Of a DNA stretch of 64,000 nucleotides, positions 48,766 through 59,246 are shown one piece after another. The notes beneath the pieces were generated by a model. The model had not been told where the DNA came from and did not search any database. It worked only from the letters and a program-made list of their open reading frames with translations. The position numbers and the translations under genes were made by a program. The DNA lies in assembly GCF_040712315.1 (NCBI RefSeq), contig NC_134020.1:34402751-34466750 (forward strand), read 5' to 3'. Position 1 is the stretch's first letter. Each line of letters opens with the position of its first letter. Source of the stretch: Castanea sativa. Lineage: Eukaryota; Streptophyta; Magnoliopsida; Fagales; Fagaceae.

Positions 48766-49306
48766 TACATGTGTGGAGGAGAAAAAAAGAGGAAAAAATA
48801 ATAAAGAAATGTGTGGATGAAGAAAAAAGAGATAAGGGAAAATTAAAATAAAGAATAAGAAATTAAAATTAAGAAATGCTACCATAATATTTTCACAATA
48901 TTTTTATAATAAATTTTAAGTGTAGGGTTATTACTAGCTAATACTAATGAAAAAAATAATAATTTAAGTAGTGTGTTTGAATTAAAATCAATAACAATTT
49001 ATCAAATATGATTTGTTGTGAAAGTATAGTACAAATATTGGGAACGTGACCTTCATGTTAACATTAGATGATTCTACAAGTCATTATATTATTGCCACAA
49101 GTGCTCCACTAGATTTTTTAAAAACTACTAGTGAAAAAAAATAATTTAAGTGATGTGTTCAAATTAAAATTAATAACAACTTACCATACATAATTTGTTG
49201 TAAAAATATTGTACAAATGTTGGGAACGTGACACTTCATATTAACATTAGATGATCCTACAAGTCATTATATTCTTGCCACAAGTGCTCCACTAGATATG
49301 TTAAAA
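48766..49306. repeat. MITE-derived inverted repeat and 182-bp tandem duplication
   Basis: From 48766 to about 49035 the sequence is the inverse of 47870-48120. Within it, 48959-49140 is followed by a second copy at 49141-49306 (182-bp period), both running through GGGAACGTGAC and AACATTAGATGAT to CAAGTGCTCCACTAGAT. The AATATTTTCACAATA/TTTGTTGTGAAA arms are of the same style as the MITEs at 11755 and 62886. Confidence 0.75.
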
Positions 49307-49550
49307 AAATATCTCCACCAGTCTCTTTTTCGGTTCTTTTACCATACTAGTTTTTAAAACCATGATTTTATGTTAGATTCTATATGGTAATTACATTAGC
49401 ATATAGTTGTTTATTTATTTTGTTATTAGCATTGATAATTTTTTTTAGATTCTTTTTTTTTTTTTTTACTTTTAATCTTGCTCCCCTGACCCAAATACCT
49501 AGCTCTGCCACTGTTTTTAACTGAAAAGAGTTTTAGCACTAATGATAAAT

Positions 49551-50731
49551 GGTATGTTTGGTATGGTGTAATAGCTTCTTTAATGGAATAGCTATTCATG
49601 TGTAACAACAATTCGGTCGTTTGATCGTATTTTTATTACATGGATTAGTTATTACGTACAAAGGAATAACTATTCTTTAAATTGAAGAGTAGTTATCCCT
49701 CTTTAAAATGAATGTAATAACTATTCCTTATAGTGTGTTTGTTTGGAGAGATTTTAGAGAAGATGGAAAATTAATGAGAGAAAAGTGGAGAGAGAAATTT
49801 TAAAATTTTAATGAATGTTTGGTTGAGAGGGGAAGTGGAAAAAAATGTTGTGGGACCCCGTGTTTTTTTCCCGGGCTCACTAAAAAGTTTTTTCTCCCAA
49901 ATGGGGAGAAATATAGGGGAGAAGCTCACTAACATGAGCTGCCCAAAATGCCTTGCACATTCTTCTTTGTTAACTTTTTTTTCTTTATCTATTACTAATC
50001 TTTGCACATTCACGATGTTTTGGGTTTTTTTTTTGGTTTCATCTCACTTTTTTTTTCTTTCATTTTTTTAATTACTTTCGTTCATAGTCTCTTTGCCCCC
50101 GTCCCCCCTTTTTTTATTACCAATATGCACATTCACGTTGTTTTGTTTTGTTTTTTTCCTTAATTTTTAACTCACTTTTTTTTCTTTCTTTTGTTTTTAT
50201 CACTTTCTTCTGTAGTTCCTTTCTTGTTTTTTTCCCCCCTATAGTTTTTGGATCTGGCCTGTGCCTTTAGTATAATAATTAAAAAAAAGAGTGAAATTTC
50301 CAAACATAGTTTTTTAAATAAATAAATGTGTATAAAAAAAAATTGTATTGCCTTTTGTTTTATTCAATAGGGACATAATTGTAAATTTATACCAATTTCA
50401 TTTTTCATAGTTTTCCATCTCTTCACTTTTCCATCCTCCCAACTAAACACATATGAGAGAAAACTAAAATTTTTCTATCCTCCTATTTTTCCACATTTCT
50501 AACCAAACGGACCATTAATACAAATATAGGCTTTAAAATCAATATATTTCCAAAAATATAAATTTTCCTTTTACATCATCTTTTACAGGCTTTCCATATT
50601 TCACAAAGACTTTCCATATATAATAACCAAACTTATGGATAGTAATAGTTATTCCATTACAATATCTTCTATTCTCAGTAATAAAGATTACTATTCCTAA
50701 TGTAATATTCATTTAGTGTACCAAACATGCC
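49551..50731. mobile_element. MITE interrupted by a Tourist-like element
   Basis: The left end GGTATGTTTGGTATGGTGTA and the right end, reading GGCATGTTTGGTACACTAAA on the other strand, frame about 400 bp of TAATAGTTATTCC-type sequence in both arms. The 784-bp element at 49731-50514 lies in the middle. I could not fix the outer target duplication. Confidence 0.7.
49731..50514. mobile_element. Tourist-like element, 784 bp, nested
   Basis: TTA flanks both sides (49728-49730 and 50515-50517). The left end TAGTGTGTTTGTTTGGAGAG pairs with TGGTCCGTTTGGTTAGAAAT (right, other strand). It is A/T- and poly-T-rich and shares its plan and AGAGAAGATGGAAAA-like arms with 53636-54322. ORFs inside are low-complexity. 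Confidence 0.8.
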
Positions 50732-50762
50732 AAAAGTGTTTTGAAGTTGTTACCCTTATTTA

Positions 50763-52016
50763 GAGCATTAGCATTGGGGGATGTAAAACCCCCCGATTGC
50801 TATTTTACAATCCCAAAACATAAAAAATCCACTTTATCCGAGTGTGTATATCCAAATTTTTTTACAACCTTGCTACACTGAATTCTTAGCATTCACATCC
50901 AGGGATGCAAAATAGTATTTATTTTATATCCTCAAAATCTACTTTATCTATTTTATTATCTCCACCCAACATCTCAATTTCTAATTTTACATACAATTCA
51001 TTAAAATAATATAAATTATACCAACATATAATATGAACAAATCAATTCTACAATGATGTGACAAAAGAGAGAGGAGAGAGACAATATTTGAGAATAAAAA
51101 ACTTTTACTACCTAGCTACAGTGAGTTCTTATTTATAACAACTCACTGTAAAAAATTTTGAGTTTACACACCTGAGTAAAACATTTTTTTGGTGTGTAAG
51201 GGTGTAAGAAAACAACTTGGGGGGGGGGGGGGGTTTACACCCCCAATGCTAATGCTCACTGTAGCAAGTTGTAAGGAATATTTTAATGTGAAAATATTCT
51301 CTTTCCTTCCTATTTGAGTTCATTCTCTCTCTCTCTTTCTTTCAGCCTTATACTCTCTCTCTCTCTCTCGCTTGTTTGGTTGTTCCCCATGGTGGAGATT
51401 GGTGGGTTTGGGTTGCATATATCATGGTGGAGATTGATGAGTTTCGGTCGTGGTGTTGTGGTTTGGGTCTGCGATTTGTGTCACAATGGTTGCTAGGCTT
51501 GGTTACAGTGTTTAAGTTTTGGTGGTGGCTAGGTTTTGTTTGCTGTGGTGGTGGTGGTAGCTGGTGGCTTAGGTTTTGGGTTTTGTTTGGGTGTTTGGTG
51601 AGTTTCAGTTTAGGTATTTTGAGTTTCAGCTTGGGTATTGGGTTTTGTTTAGGTTTGGGTTTGGATTTGAATCGGCAATTGTGGTGGTGGGTGGGGCGAT
51701 TTGGTTGCTTGGCGGTGGGTGGTTTGAGTTTTGGGTTTGAGCATTGGCTTTTGTTTGGGTATTAGGTTTGGGTTTGAATAGGTAGCTTTGGTGGTTGGTG
51801 GTGTGATTATTACTCGGTGGTAGGTGGCAGTAACGGGTGGTTTGGGTTTTTGGTATGAGTTTGGGTTTGAATCAATGGCTTTGGTGGTGGGTGTTATGAT
51901 TGAGTTGCTTGACGGCGGCAGTGGGTGGTGTGATTAGGTTGCTTGGTGGTGGCAGTTGGTAGCTGAGAGAGAGAGATGGGAAAAGAGACCAAAATTAGAT
52001 AGAGAAGAGAGATAAA

Positions 52017-52048
<32 letters not shown>

Positions 52049-52215
52049 GTTGTGCAATTATATTATTTTAATAGGTAGCATGTAAAAATAAGAATTGGGA
52101 AGTTGAGTGTATTGTTAAATGGGTTAGTAAAATAGATAAAATAGTGTTTGAGGATATAAAATAGGTATATATATATATGTATGATATTTTTTTACATCAT
52201 CGGATGTGAATGCTC
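50763..52215. mobile_element. Two interleaved Harbinger-like MITE derivatives
   Basis: Four arms lie in the order B-left, A-left, B-right, A-right. B-left (50763, GAGCATTAGCATTGGGGG, after TTA) mirrors CCCCCAATGCTAATGCTC ending at 51255. A-left (about 50889, GCATTCACATCC with TATCCTCAAAATCTACTTTA) mirrors the end at 52215 (GATGTGAATGCTC). The centre of each has CTACAGTGAGTT/ACTGTAGCAAGTT. Between B-right and A-right are a CT-rich stretch (51322-51370), G/T-rich sequence with GGTGG words (51390-51950) and a TA run (52015-52042). The ORFs here read as Trp/Gly/Leu-rich low complexity. Confidence 0.65.
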
Positions 52216-52342
52216 GTAGTAACCAAATAAAGAGTTTAAGATGTGAGCAATGACAAAATTGGACATATAAAAAAAATGTTTTTTTTATAAAATTTTATTT
52301 TAATATTTAAACCCAATTAATGCAATTAATCGCCAATAATAG

Positions 52343-52371
52343 TACTACTACTACTAATAATAATAATAATA

Positions 52372-52439
<68 letters not shown>
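52343..52439. repeat. ATT microsatellite, left of solo LTR
   Basis: ACT and TAA units grade into about 22 ATT units. The last ATTAT serves as target duplication of the LTR at 52440. Confidence 0.95.
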
Positions 52440-52440
<1 letters not shown>

Positions 52441-53256
52441 GTAGAGACCTTAAAGATAGTCCCCAAGGAGGGGTTCTCGAATCTCCTTTCTAACAACTCC
52501 ACACAATAAAGATATAATTAAATAGTAGAAACAAAACACTCTACAATGAGAAACGCAAATAGCGAATCTCTTTGACCATTAAAATAGTCTCTTTTCTATT
52601 ACAAATGCTCATATGTCTATGGGAAGCTTTTTCTTTGGTTCCCGTGGTATTACACTGAATGTTCCTCTCTTTCTATTTTTCTAAGATAGGTCTTTCTTTC
52701 TTTTTTTCTAGATCCTCCACTCCTTTTGGTCTCTTTCCCTTTTATAGCTTCAATCCTTGTTCTCCCCCTTACAGCTGTTCTACTTCTACCCAAAATATCA
52801 AGGTTATTTTTCTCTTACTTTATCGGGTTTCTCACCTTCTTATCTTGGGATTCTGATGGCCTGGGGGTTACATGTACTGTTCAAGCTATCTCATGCGCCA
52901 TTAATGCGGCAGAAGTTAGGTAAGCCCCCTCATTAAATGCAGAGGTAAAGATCTTCCTCCTTCTTCCACCTTTTAGGAGTTTCCTGTGGTTGCTAATATC
53001 TTTCAGAGACCACATAGCGATCATCTGTGCTTCAAGATTCGGCTAAGGCTAATAGCTTCCCTTTTCCACGGTAATGTGCTAACCGTGGTACTCCACCTTA
53101 TCCTAAAACACCTATGGCGATCCAACTTTCATCCCTTTCACGGATTATTACTCTTTGAGCATTCCTCTCAGCTAAGAAGCTAGGCCTGACTACTTTCCCA
53201 TGGTCCAGTGGCTCTTTGGGCCCCAGGCCCGAGTGGTGATTGTTTCACTCCCCATA
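52440..53256 (+). mobile_element. Solo LTR inserted into an ATT microsatellite
   Basis: The LTR runs from TGTAGAGACC to CACTCCCCATA (CA probably mutated to TA), 817 bp. ATTAT flanks both sides (52435-52439 and 53257-53261), but this 5-bp duplication is weak evidence on its own because the flanks are an ATT repeat. A GCCATTAATGCGGC block at 52896-52909 links it to the older LTR pieces at 2135 and 5452. ORFs at 52659-53183 show no retroviral domain. Confidence 0.65.
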
Positions 53257-53325
<69 letters not shown>

Positions 53326-53356
53326 GATTATCATCATCATCATCATCATCATCATC
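53257..53356. repeat. TTA then ATC microsatellites, right of solo LTR
   Basis: About 22 ATT/TTA units (to 53325) followed by nine ATC units (53329-53356). They would be continuous with the array at 52343-52439 if the LTR were removed. A poly-Ile ORF across it is an artefact. Confidence 0.95.
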
Positions 53357-53635
53357 AACTTTCTGTCTCAATTATAAAATTCTCCTTTAAGGCTTTAGTA
53401 ATTGTTAGGGTCGACTAGACAAACCTAGAATAATAGGAGTTTGGTTGCCTTGTTGTAGCTAAGGCTATTCAACTCCTTACTCAGTAGGGTTTAAAGAAGG
53501 TTTCATTTAGGAAGAAGTTTTACTCATGAGTTCATTGCCTTGGGTAGGCAGTCAGTGTGTACTTCAACTAGATCATCTGTATTTCAGAGAAGGAAGGCCA
53601 CCTTCCAAGGGCAAAGTGGCAAATGGCTAAATTTA

Positions 53636-54322
53636 GGGTCTGTTTGATTGAGAGATGAAAAAGTTGGAAGATAGAAGATATTTTTGTTTCTCTTATTTGT
53701 TTTTGGTTGGAGGTGGAAAAGTGGAGGGATAGAAAAGTTTATTGTTTGGTTGAGAAGAAGAATGGGAGAATAGAAAATAGAGTTTGTATAAATGCACTCA
53801 TATCATATGCCCTTATTAAAAAAATGATGCCTAATTTTTTTTTTTTTGAAAAGGGTATCACCTAAGTTTATGAAAAAAAAAAAAAAAAAAAGAATCATGC
53901 CTAGTTAAAAAGAAAAAGTAAAAAAAAAAAATCACATTCAGTTAAACCCAAAAAAAAAAAGTAAAGAAAGAAGAAGATCAAAACAACTTAAAAAGAACCA
54001 AACACCAAACAAAAAAAGACAAGAAGACAAAAAGACAAGAACAAAAGCAATGTAGCATGCCCTGGTAAATGTAAAAGAAAAAAAAAAACCAACATGTGAG
54101 AAGAGAGGTAGTTCAGTCATTTGACTGCAACTACTCTCCTCTCTGTTTTCTCTCCAAATTGGGGAGATAGCATTTTGGTGAGTCTGTACAGAAAGCACTT
54201 GGATTCCACTAATTTTACCTTCTTAAAATCCACTTAACCAAACACCTCAAAAAATATTTTATCTCCTATTTTATCTTCTCTCTTTTCCATCTTCCCCAAA
54301 ATTAACCCAACCAAACAAACCC
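53636..54322. mobile_element. Tourist-like element, 687 bp
   Basis: TTA flanks both ends (53633-53635 and 54323-54325). The left end GGGTCTGTTTGATTGAGAG pairs with GGGTTTGTTTGGTTGGG (right, other strand), the classic Tourist terminus. Poly-A-rich interior; same family as 49731-50514. Confidence 0.88.
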
Positions 54323-54649
54323 TTAGAGTAGTGTTAAATGATTGCATCCTAAAGGATATAGGGTTTGAAGCATAGATGGAAAAAATGAACACACACCCAA
54401 ACCTGAACTTGATAACCTACTCAATCTTGAAGTAAAAATATGGGTAAAGGTAGGATTTTTTAGACCGATGAAAAGTGGGTAGACCAAAACTTGACTTGCT
54501 AGAAGGATGGGTTGGGTCAAGTCGACCTGTGGGTTATTAGGTTGACCTTTTTTTAAAGAGATTTTTTATGTGTGTGTGTGTGTGTCTATTTTATTTTATT
54601 TTGCTTGTTTAGGCTTTCTAACTCCGTTTTTCCTATTAAAAAAAAAAAA

Positions 54650-55200
54650 AAAAACTTTGGGATTTTCTAAGAATTTTTATTCTAAAAACCTATGGGATTT
54701 TTTCATTGAAAACTTTTTCCTAAAAACTCATTGGAATTTTCTTAAAAGGCATTCTTCCAAAAACCCATGGATTTTTCCCCAAAGAAACAGTTTTCCAAAA
54801 ACATGGAATTTTCCTTTTGAAGAAATATCATTCCAAAACTCATTGGACTTCAACATTTGAAAATTATTTTCACAAAATTCTTAGAATTTCTCATAAAAAG
54901 TATTTTTCCAAATTCCTGTTACGAATCCATAGAATTTTCCATCCTTTTGAAAATAAACTTCATTTTACAAAAAGACCATGACATTTCCCCTTTTCTAAAA
55001 TAAGAACTTTCACAAAATTATTTTTCTTGGAAAAAAAATAATTTTGATTGATGTAAAAGCCCTCTTTTTTGATAATACCAAAAAGACAAATAACATATTT
55101 TTTTAAAATTATTTTACAAGATCCCTTTTCTAAAATATGTTTTGAAAAAATCCTAAAAGAACTTGAATTAAATATCCTTTGAAAAATCCCTTAAAAAAAC
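54650..55200. repeat. Decayed tandem repeat, ~40-bp period
   Basis: The word AAAACCCATGGAATTTTTCC, in varied forms, recurs near 54656, 54690, 54730, 54763, 54801, 54839, 54880, 54928 and 54977 with 33-49 bp spacing. A 96-codon frame (54570-54860) repeats Trp-Asn/Ile-Phe-Pro motifs as a consequence. I know of no protein like it. Confidence 0.6.
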
Positions 55201-57447
55201 TTGTTTTCCATAAAACCACCATTTTTCATAATGATTTCCAATTTTTTTAAAAATAGTGATTATAATCCACGGTTTAAATTTAAGAGGACTCCAAACTCAA
55301 GCCAACATAGACCCCCTCCCTCGAAATTAAACCTTTTTCGTTTTTTTGTTGTCCTTTTTGTAGGACAAAATACATGGGAGATTAAATTGCAAAATTAACC
55401 TTACTATGCTTTCTAAAGGAGAGAGGTTAGACATATTTAATTCAAATGTAATTTAATTTTCCAACAAATAAGTGATAAGTATGTGTACTTGCAAAACAGT
55501 TTCAAAATAAACCCTTTTCCGAAATCCCAAATACCAAAATGTTTAAGATACCTTTCAAGTAGTGAGTCATGGGAATGTATTTAAAATAAGGTATCATCAA
55601 ATGGTGGGTGTTGTAGGGTGCTTAAAATAAGCTTATAAGTTATTAGGATTTTCTTAGTTAAACTAGGAAAGAAAATCAATTAGACTTAAGTGACTAATAA
55701 CACATTTGGAAATAACCAATAGTTGGTAACGGATACTTATAAATGAATGAAAGATAAAATGACACACTTATACATGTACAATGGTACATAACTCTAAATG
55801 TCACACAAAAGTCATCACACGGTACGAGTACGACATCAAAAAAATCTGATGGTCGACACTGACCATTAAAAATAATGATTGCATAGCCAAATCAAACCAA
55901 TTACATGTACCTATCATAAAAATGAAAGAAATCCAAAACAATATTCATGTGATAAGTTTATTCAACAATGCATGAAAGGACACTCTAGCAACTCCAAAAT
56001 CTTCTGAAAATAGTTTCCATAAAATTAGCGGGTTAGAATCAGCGTGAGAGAGAGATTTTAGGGTTAAGTTTAAAGGGCAGCCTTGAAACCTTCTTTCGTC
56101 ATAAAATTGAGAGGAGCAATATTATTCTGGTTTGGGTTCAAGGTTTAATGGCAGAGTATGAAGGGCACTCAAATGGGTGTTGGTTTTTAATTGGGGAAGA
56201 TGAGCAATATCATTTGGATTGGCGAAGGCACCCATACAAGTTTGGGTCAGAGATTCTCGTGGTGTAATTTTGAATAAAAACTAATTTGCTACCTCATTGC
56301 GCAGTTAGATACATAGGCAAGAAACTACTTAATAAAAAAATTATAAACTTTTTCTTTTTTTTGAGGAACAAAAAAAAAAAAAAAAAAAGGAACTTAAATG
56401 CACATTTAAAACATCAAGCTCTAAAATTTCTCAGTTTGTGAACTCTTAGGGCAATTGTTAATTAAAGTGTTTTTTTGTAAACTATTTTTTTCGATGAACA
56501 TTTATGTTTACTTTTGTTTGAGCAAGTAAATGTGAACTCTCAAGGCAACGACGTCCGACGCTGCTGACTCTGCTATATATCAGATTCACACAACAGACCA
56601 GTCATGCATGGCGGGCTTCAGCCTATACGCTGAATCTGTTTCTATTGGCTGGTGCTATGAGACCTAATAAATTTTCTCAGGATTATGGGATTAAAATTGA
56701 TTTTTAGTCATGATGTTATATATAAGTATTGTTTAGATATTTTTCAAGAGGTTTACGTTTGCCTGTACCTCTGGTCCTCTTATATCTGACCGCCAAGCAA
56801 ATCAAGACCACACAGGTCACGACTTGCGAACAACTTCAATATCGTACAGTCAAAAAATAAAATAAAAATCAATGGTCATCTATTTTTCCATTGGTGAACT
56901 TGGAGAATGTTCTAAAGCAGTTATAAGAAACGTGTGGTACAAAACTAGCTAAGATCTTGAGTTAATGAAGCTGAAGAAAAATGGCTGATGATTGTGCCCT
57001 TTTAAGCAATTTTTATTAGAATAAAATGACATTGTCAAAACATGTGGTCAATCAATTTTGGCATTTCATTGATCTTGCAATCTAATTAACCTCAATCTTA
57101 GTCTTCGATATGCTCAGTCATCAAAATTATAATCCCCTCTCACATAAATCGTTTGTCCAAAATTATTTTTTACTAGATTGTGAATTGCAATCATTGCTTA
57201 CATATATGAAGTGAATTTTTACTTCTAATGGCTTTTAATTAGTGAATAAATTAAACACTGCACAAATTTTAGTGGAAGGAGCTAAGAGCATTGTAAATTG
57301 TAACACCACCGGTTGGAATTTCTTAATATTTTTAACAGAAATATCAAGGGTTCAAACCACCTCCACCCCTAATTATCGATGTATAAATAAAAAATAAAAA
57401 ATAAAAGTAGTGGAAGGAAACTTGTCACCAATTGGCATGATTGAGTA
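55201..57447. other. Intergenic, no gene seen
   Basis: A/T-rich DNA with a poly-A run near 56370. The segment 55800-56330 has a more balanced composition and could be the remains of a retroelement, but no domain or boundary is visible. Confidence 0.4.
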
Positions 57448-57567
57448 TGGTGGCATTTGGATCCGGATGAAACTGCGTCTGCTGTTTTTTTTTTTTTTTT
57501 GGCGCCTCTTCCATGAACAGTGCATTTAGGCTTATGAACAGTGCCAAGCGTGTGAACAGTAACTTTA

Positions 57568-57608
<41 letters not shown>

Positions 57609-57648
57609 TTCAGTTTTCAGCAAATTAAGCGCTATCCAAACGGACTTT
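57448..57648. mobile_element. Probable Tourist-like MITE with ATT array
   Basis: The left end near TGGTGGCATTTGGATCCGG and a right end reading AGTCCGTTTGGATAGCGCTT on the other strand suggest a MITE of about 200 bp. Inside are three GTGAACAGT-type words (57516-57560) and an ATT microsatellite (57570-57609). The TSD is unclear. Confidence 0.5.
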
Positions 57649-58483
57649 ATGTCTCACCTTAGTTATAATGTTAAGTAGCAAAAGGTGACAAGTCTCACAC
57701 TAAGTAAAAAATGATATATTCCATTTGAAATTGATCATTTTCATAAATTGGATTATACACTACAGAATTAAAGGTGAGTCTATTTTTTTTTAGCAAGATA
57801 TAAAAGGGTGAGTCTATTTTAATTTTTAAATGACGTACTATCATTTATACTAGTAGATATAAGAAATAAAATCTTAACTCTAAAATGTTTCTCTCTAATT
57901 AACTTGAAATAGAGTGGATCAAATTCCTTACAGTTAAAAAAGTTGGTAAAACTCCATTATCAATGATATAAATTAATTGGTCATTTGGAGGTTTTGATCG
58001 TACTTGATTATTTTGGGGATTTTTAAGTAATTCTGGTCGAGCACAACCTAGACTTGCTTGATTGGAACATTTAAAGCAAACAAGTTTGTGAGACACTTTT
58101 CTCAACTCTCACTTGAGCAAAATCATAATATTTTGAAATCTGAGTTTTACTAGAACTATAATTTATGCTACTCTTTTTACCCTGCCTTGTGCACCCATAT
58201 AAACCATAGGTTGCATGACTTTAAGACCAAAATAGACTTGTAGTGGCTAAGTTGATAGATTCAGATCCGAAGCTTTCTTCTTGAGTCTAATAAAAGAAAA
58301 ATCACCCATGTACTTTGATCCAAAAAAAAAAAAAAAAAAAAAAAAGGTATTCTTGATACACCTTGAGCTTTAAACTTTTATTTGAAACCACAAAGTTTGA
58401 TTCAAGTGAGTTCACAATTACTATAAATATTTAAGGACTTCATTGAAGTGTTGGAGGTTTTGGTTCGTGTAGACAAGAGGTTA
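57649..58483. other. Intergenic, no gene seen
   Basis: A/T-rich unique DNA with a poly-A tract at about 58321-58346. The ORF at 57899-58105 (minus) has no recognised domain. Confidence 0.4.
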
Positions 58484-58881
58484 GAACATCCACAGCAGTG
58501 GAGCTAAAAATTTAGCAATTTAGCTCCATCAAAAGTTACTTTATCTATTTTACCTACACACATGCTGCAGCAGTGGATCTATTTTAGCTTTCAACACAAT
58601 AAAATAATATAAACATCACAATAAAATAATATATTTACCACAATAAAATAATACATTTCACTACAATAAAAACACCACAATAAAAAAGTAATGTGAACGC
58701 AAAATAAAAAATTAATTTTTTTTTTAGCTCTCATGAACAGTGCATATCTATCTATAGATGTGCACTGTAGCAATGAGCTAAAAAAAAATAGATTTAGCTC
58801 CACTGCTGCATGCTTCTTTTTGGTGTTTTGGTGGAGTTAAAATAGCTATATAGCTATTTAGCTTCACTGCTATAAGTGCTC
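58484..58881. mobile_element. Harbinger-like MITE, 398 bp
   Basis: TTA flanks both sides (58481-58483 and 58882-58884). The left end GAACATCCACAGCAGTGGAG pairs with GAGCACTTATAGCAGTGAAG (right, other strand). A central hairpin ATGAACAGTGCAT / ATGTGCACTGTAG is present. It matches the terminal parts of 22321-23968 but lacks that element's 1.25-kb interior. Confidence 0.88.
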
Positions 58882-59246
58882 TTACATAAATATTCGACAT
58901 AATTGGAACATTGGTGTGATTTTTTCCGCTGAAGAGATTCTTCATTAATTTTTCACTTCGTTATCAATTATGTGGTTTGCTTTTAGTACTTCTTTACATC
59001 TTTAATTTTTTTTAGATTTTGTATTATAAATGCCGTTGAGATAACTATTTGTACAAATCATTATGGAATTATCATAACTTAGGCAAGAGAGTACCATTTT
59101 TTTTTTTTTTCTAAATAGAAAAAAGAGGTTTCTGGTGTTGGCTTATCAACCACACGCCACGTGACTGTAATAAATAATATCAGGTGTACCACACAGACTT
59201 TACTGAAATTATTGCTCCTCTCTAAGTGAAGAGACAAGGATTCTTA
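58882..59246. other. Intergenic, start of local duplication
   Basis: AT-rich DNA. Its right end (59078-59246: GGCAAGAGAGTACCAT, then CTCCTCTCTAAGTGAAGAGA and GGATTCTTA) belongs to sequence that recurs at 60561-60716 and 61126-61262. Confidence 0.5.

Noticed and set aside
51376..51765. Trp/Gly/Leu-rich 129-codon ORF
   Set aside because: It reads through GGT/GTTTGGG low-complexity DNA in a MITE derivative; there is no membrane-protein pattern or splice partner.
53200..53418. Poly-Ile/poly-His ORF
   Set aside because: Translation of ATT and ATC microsatellites.
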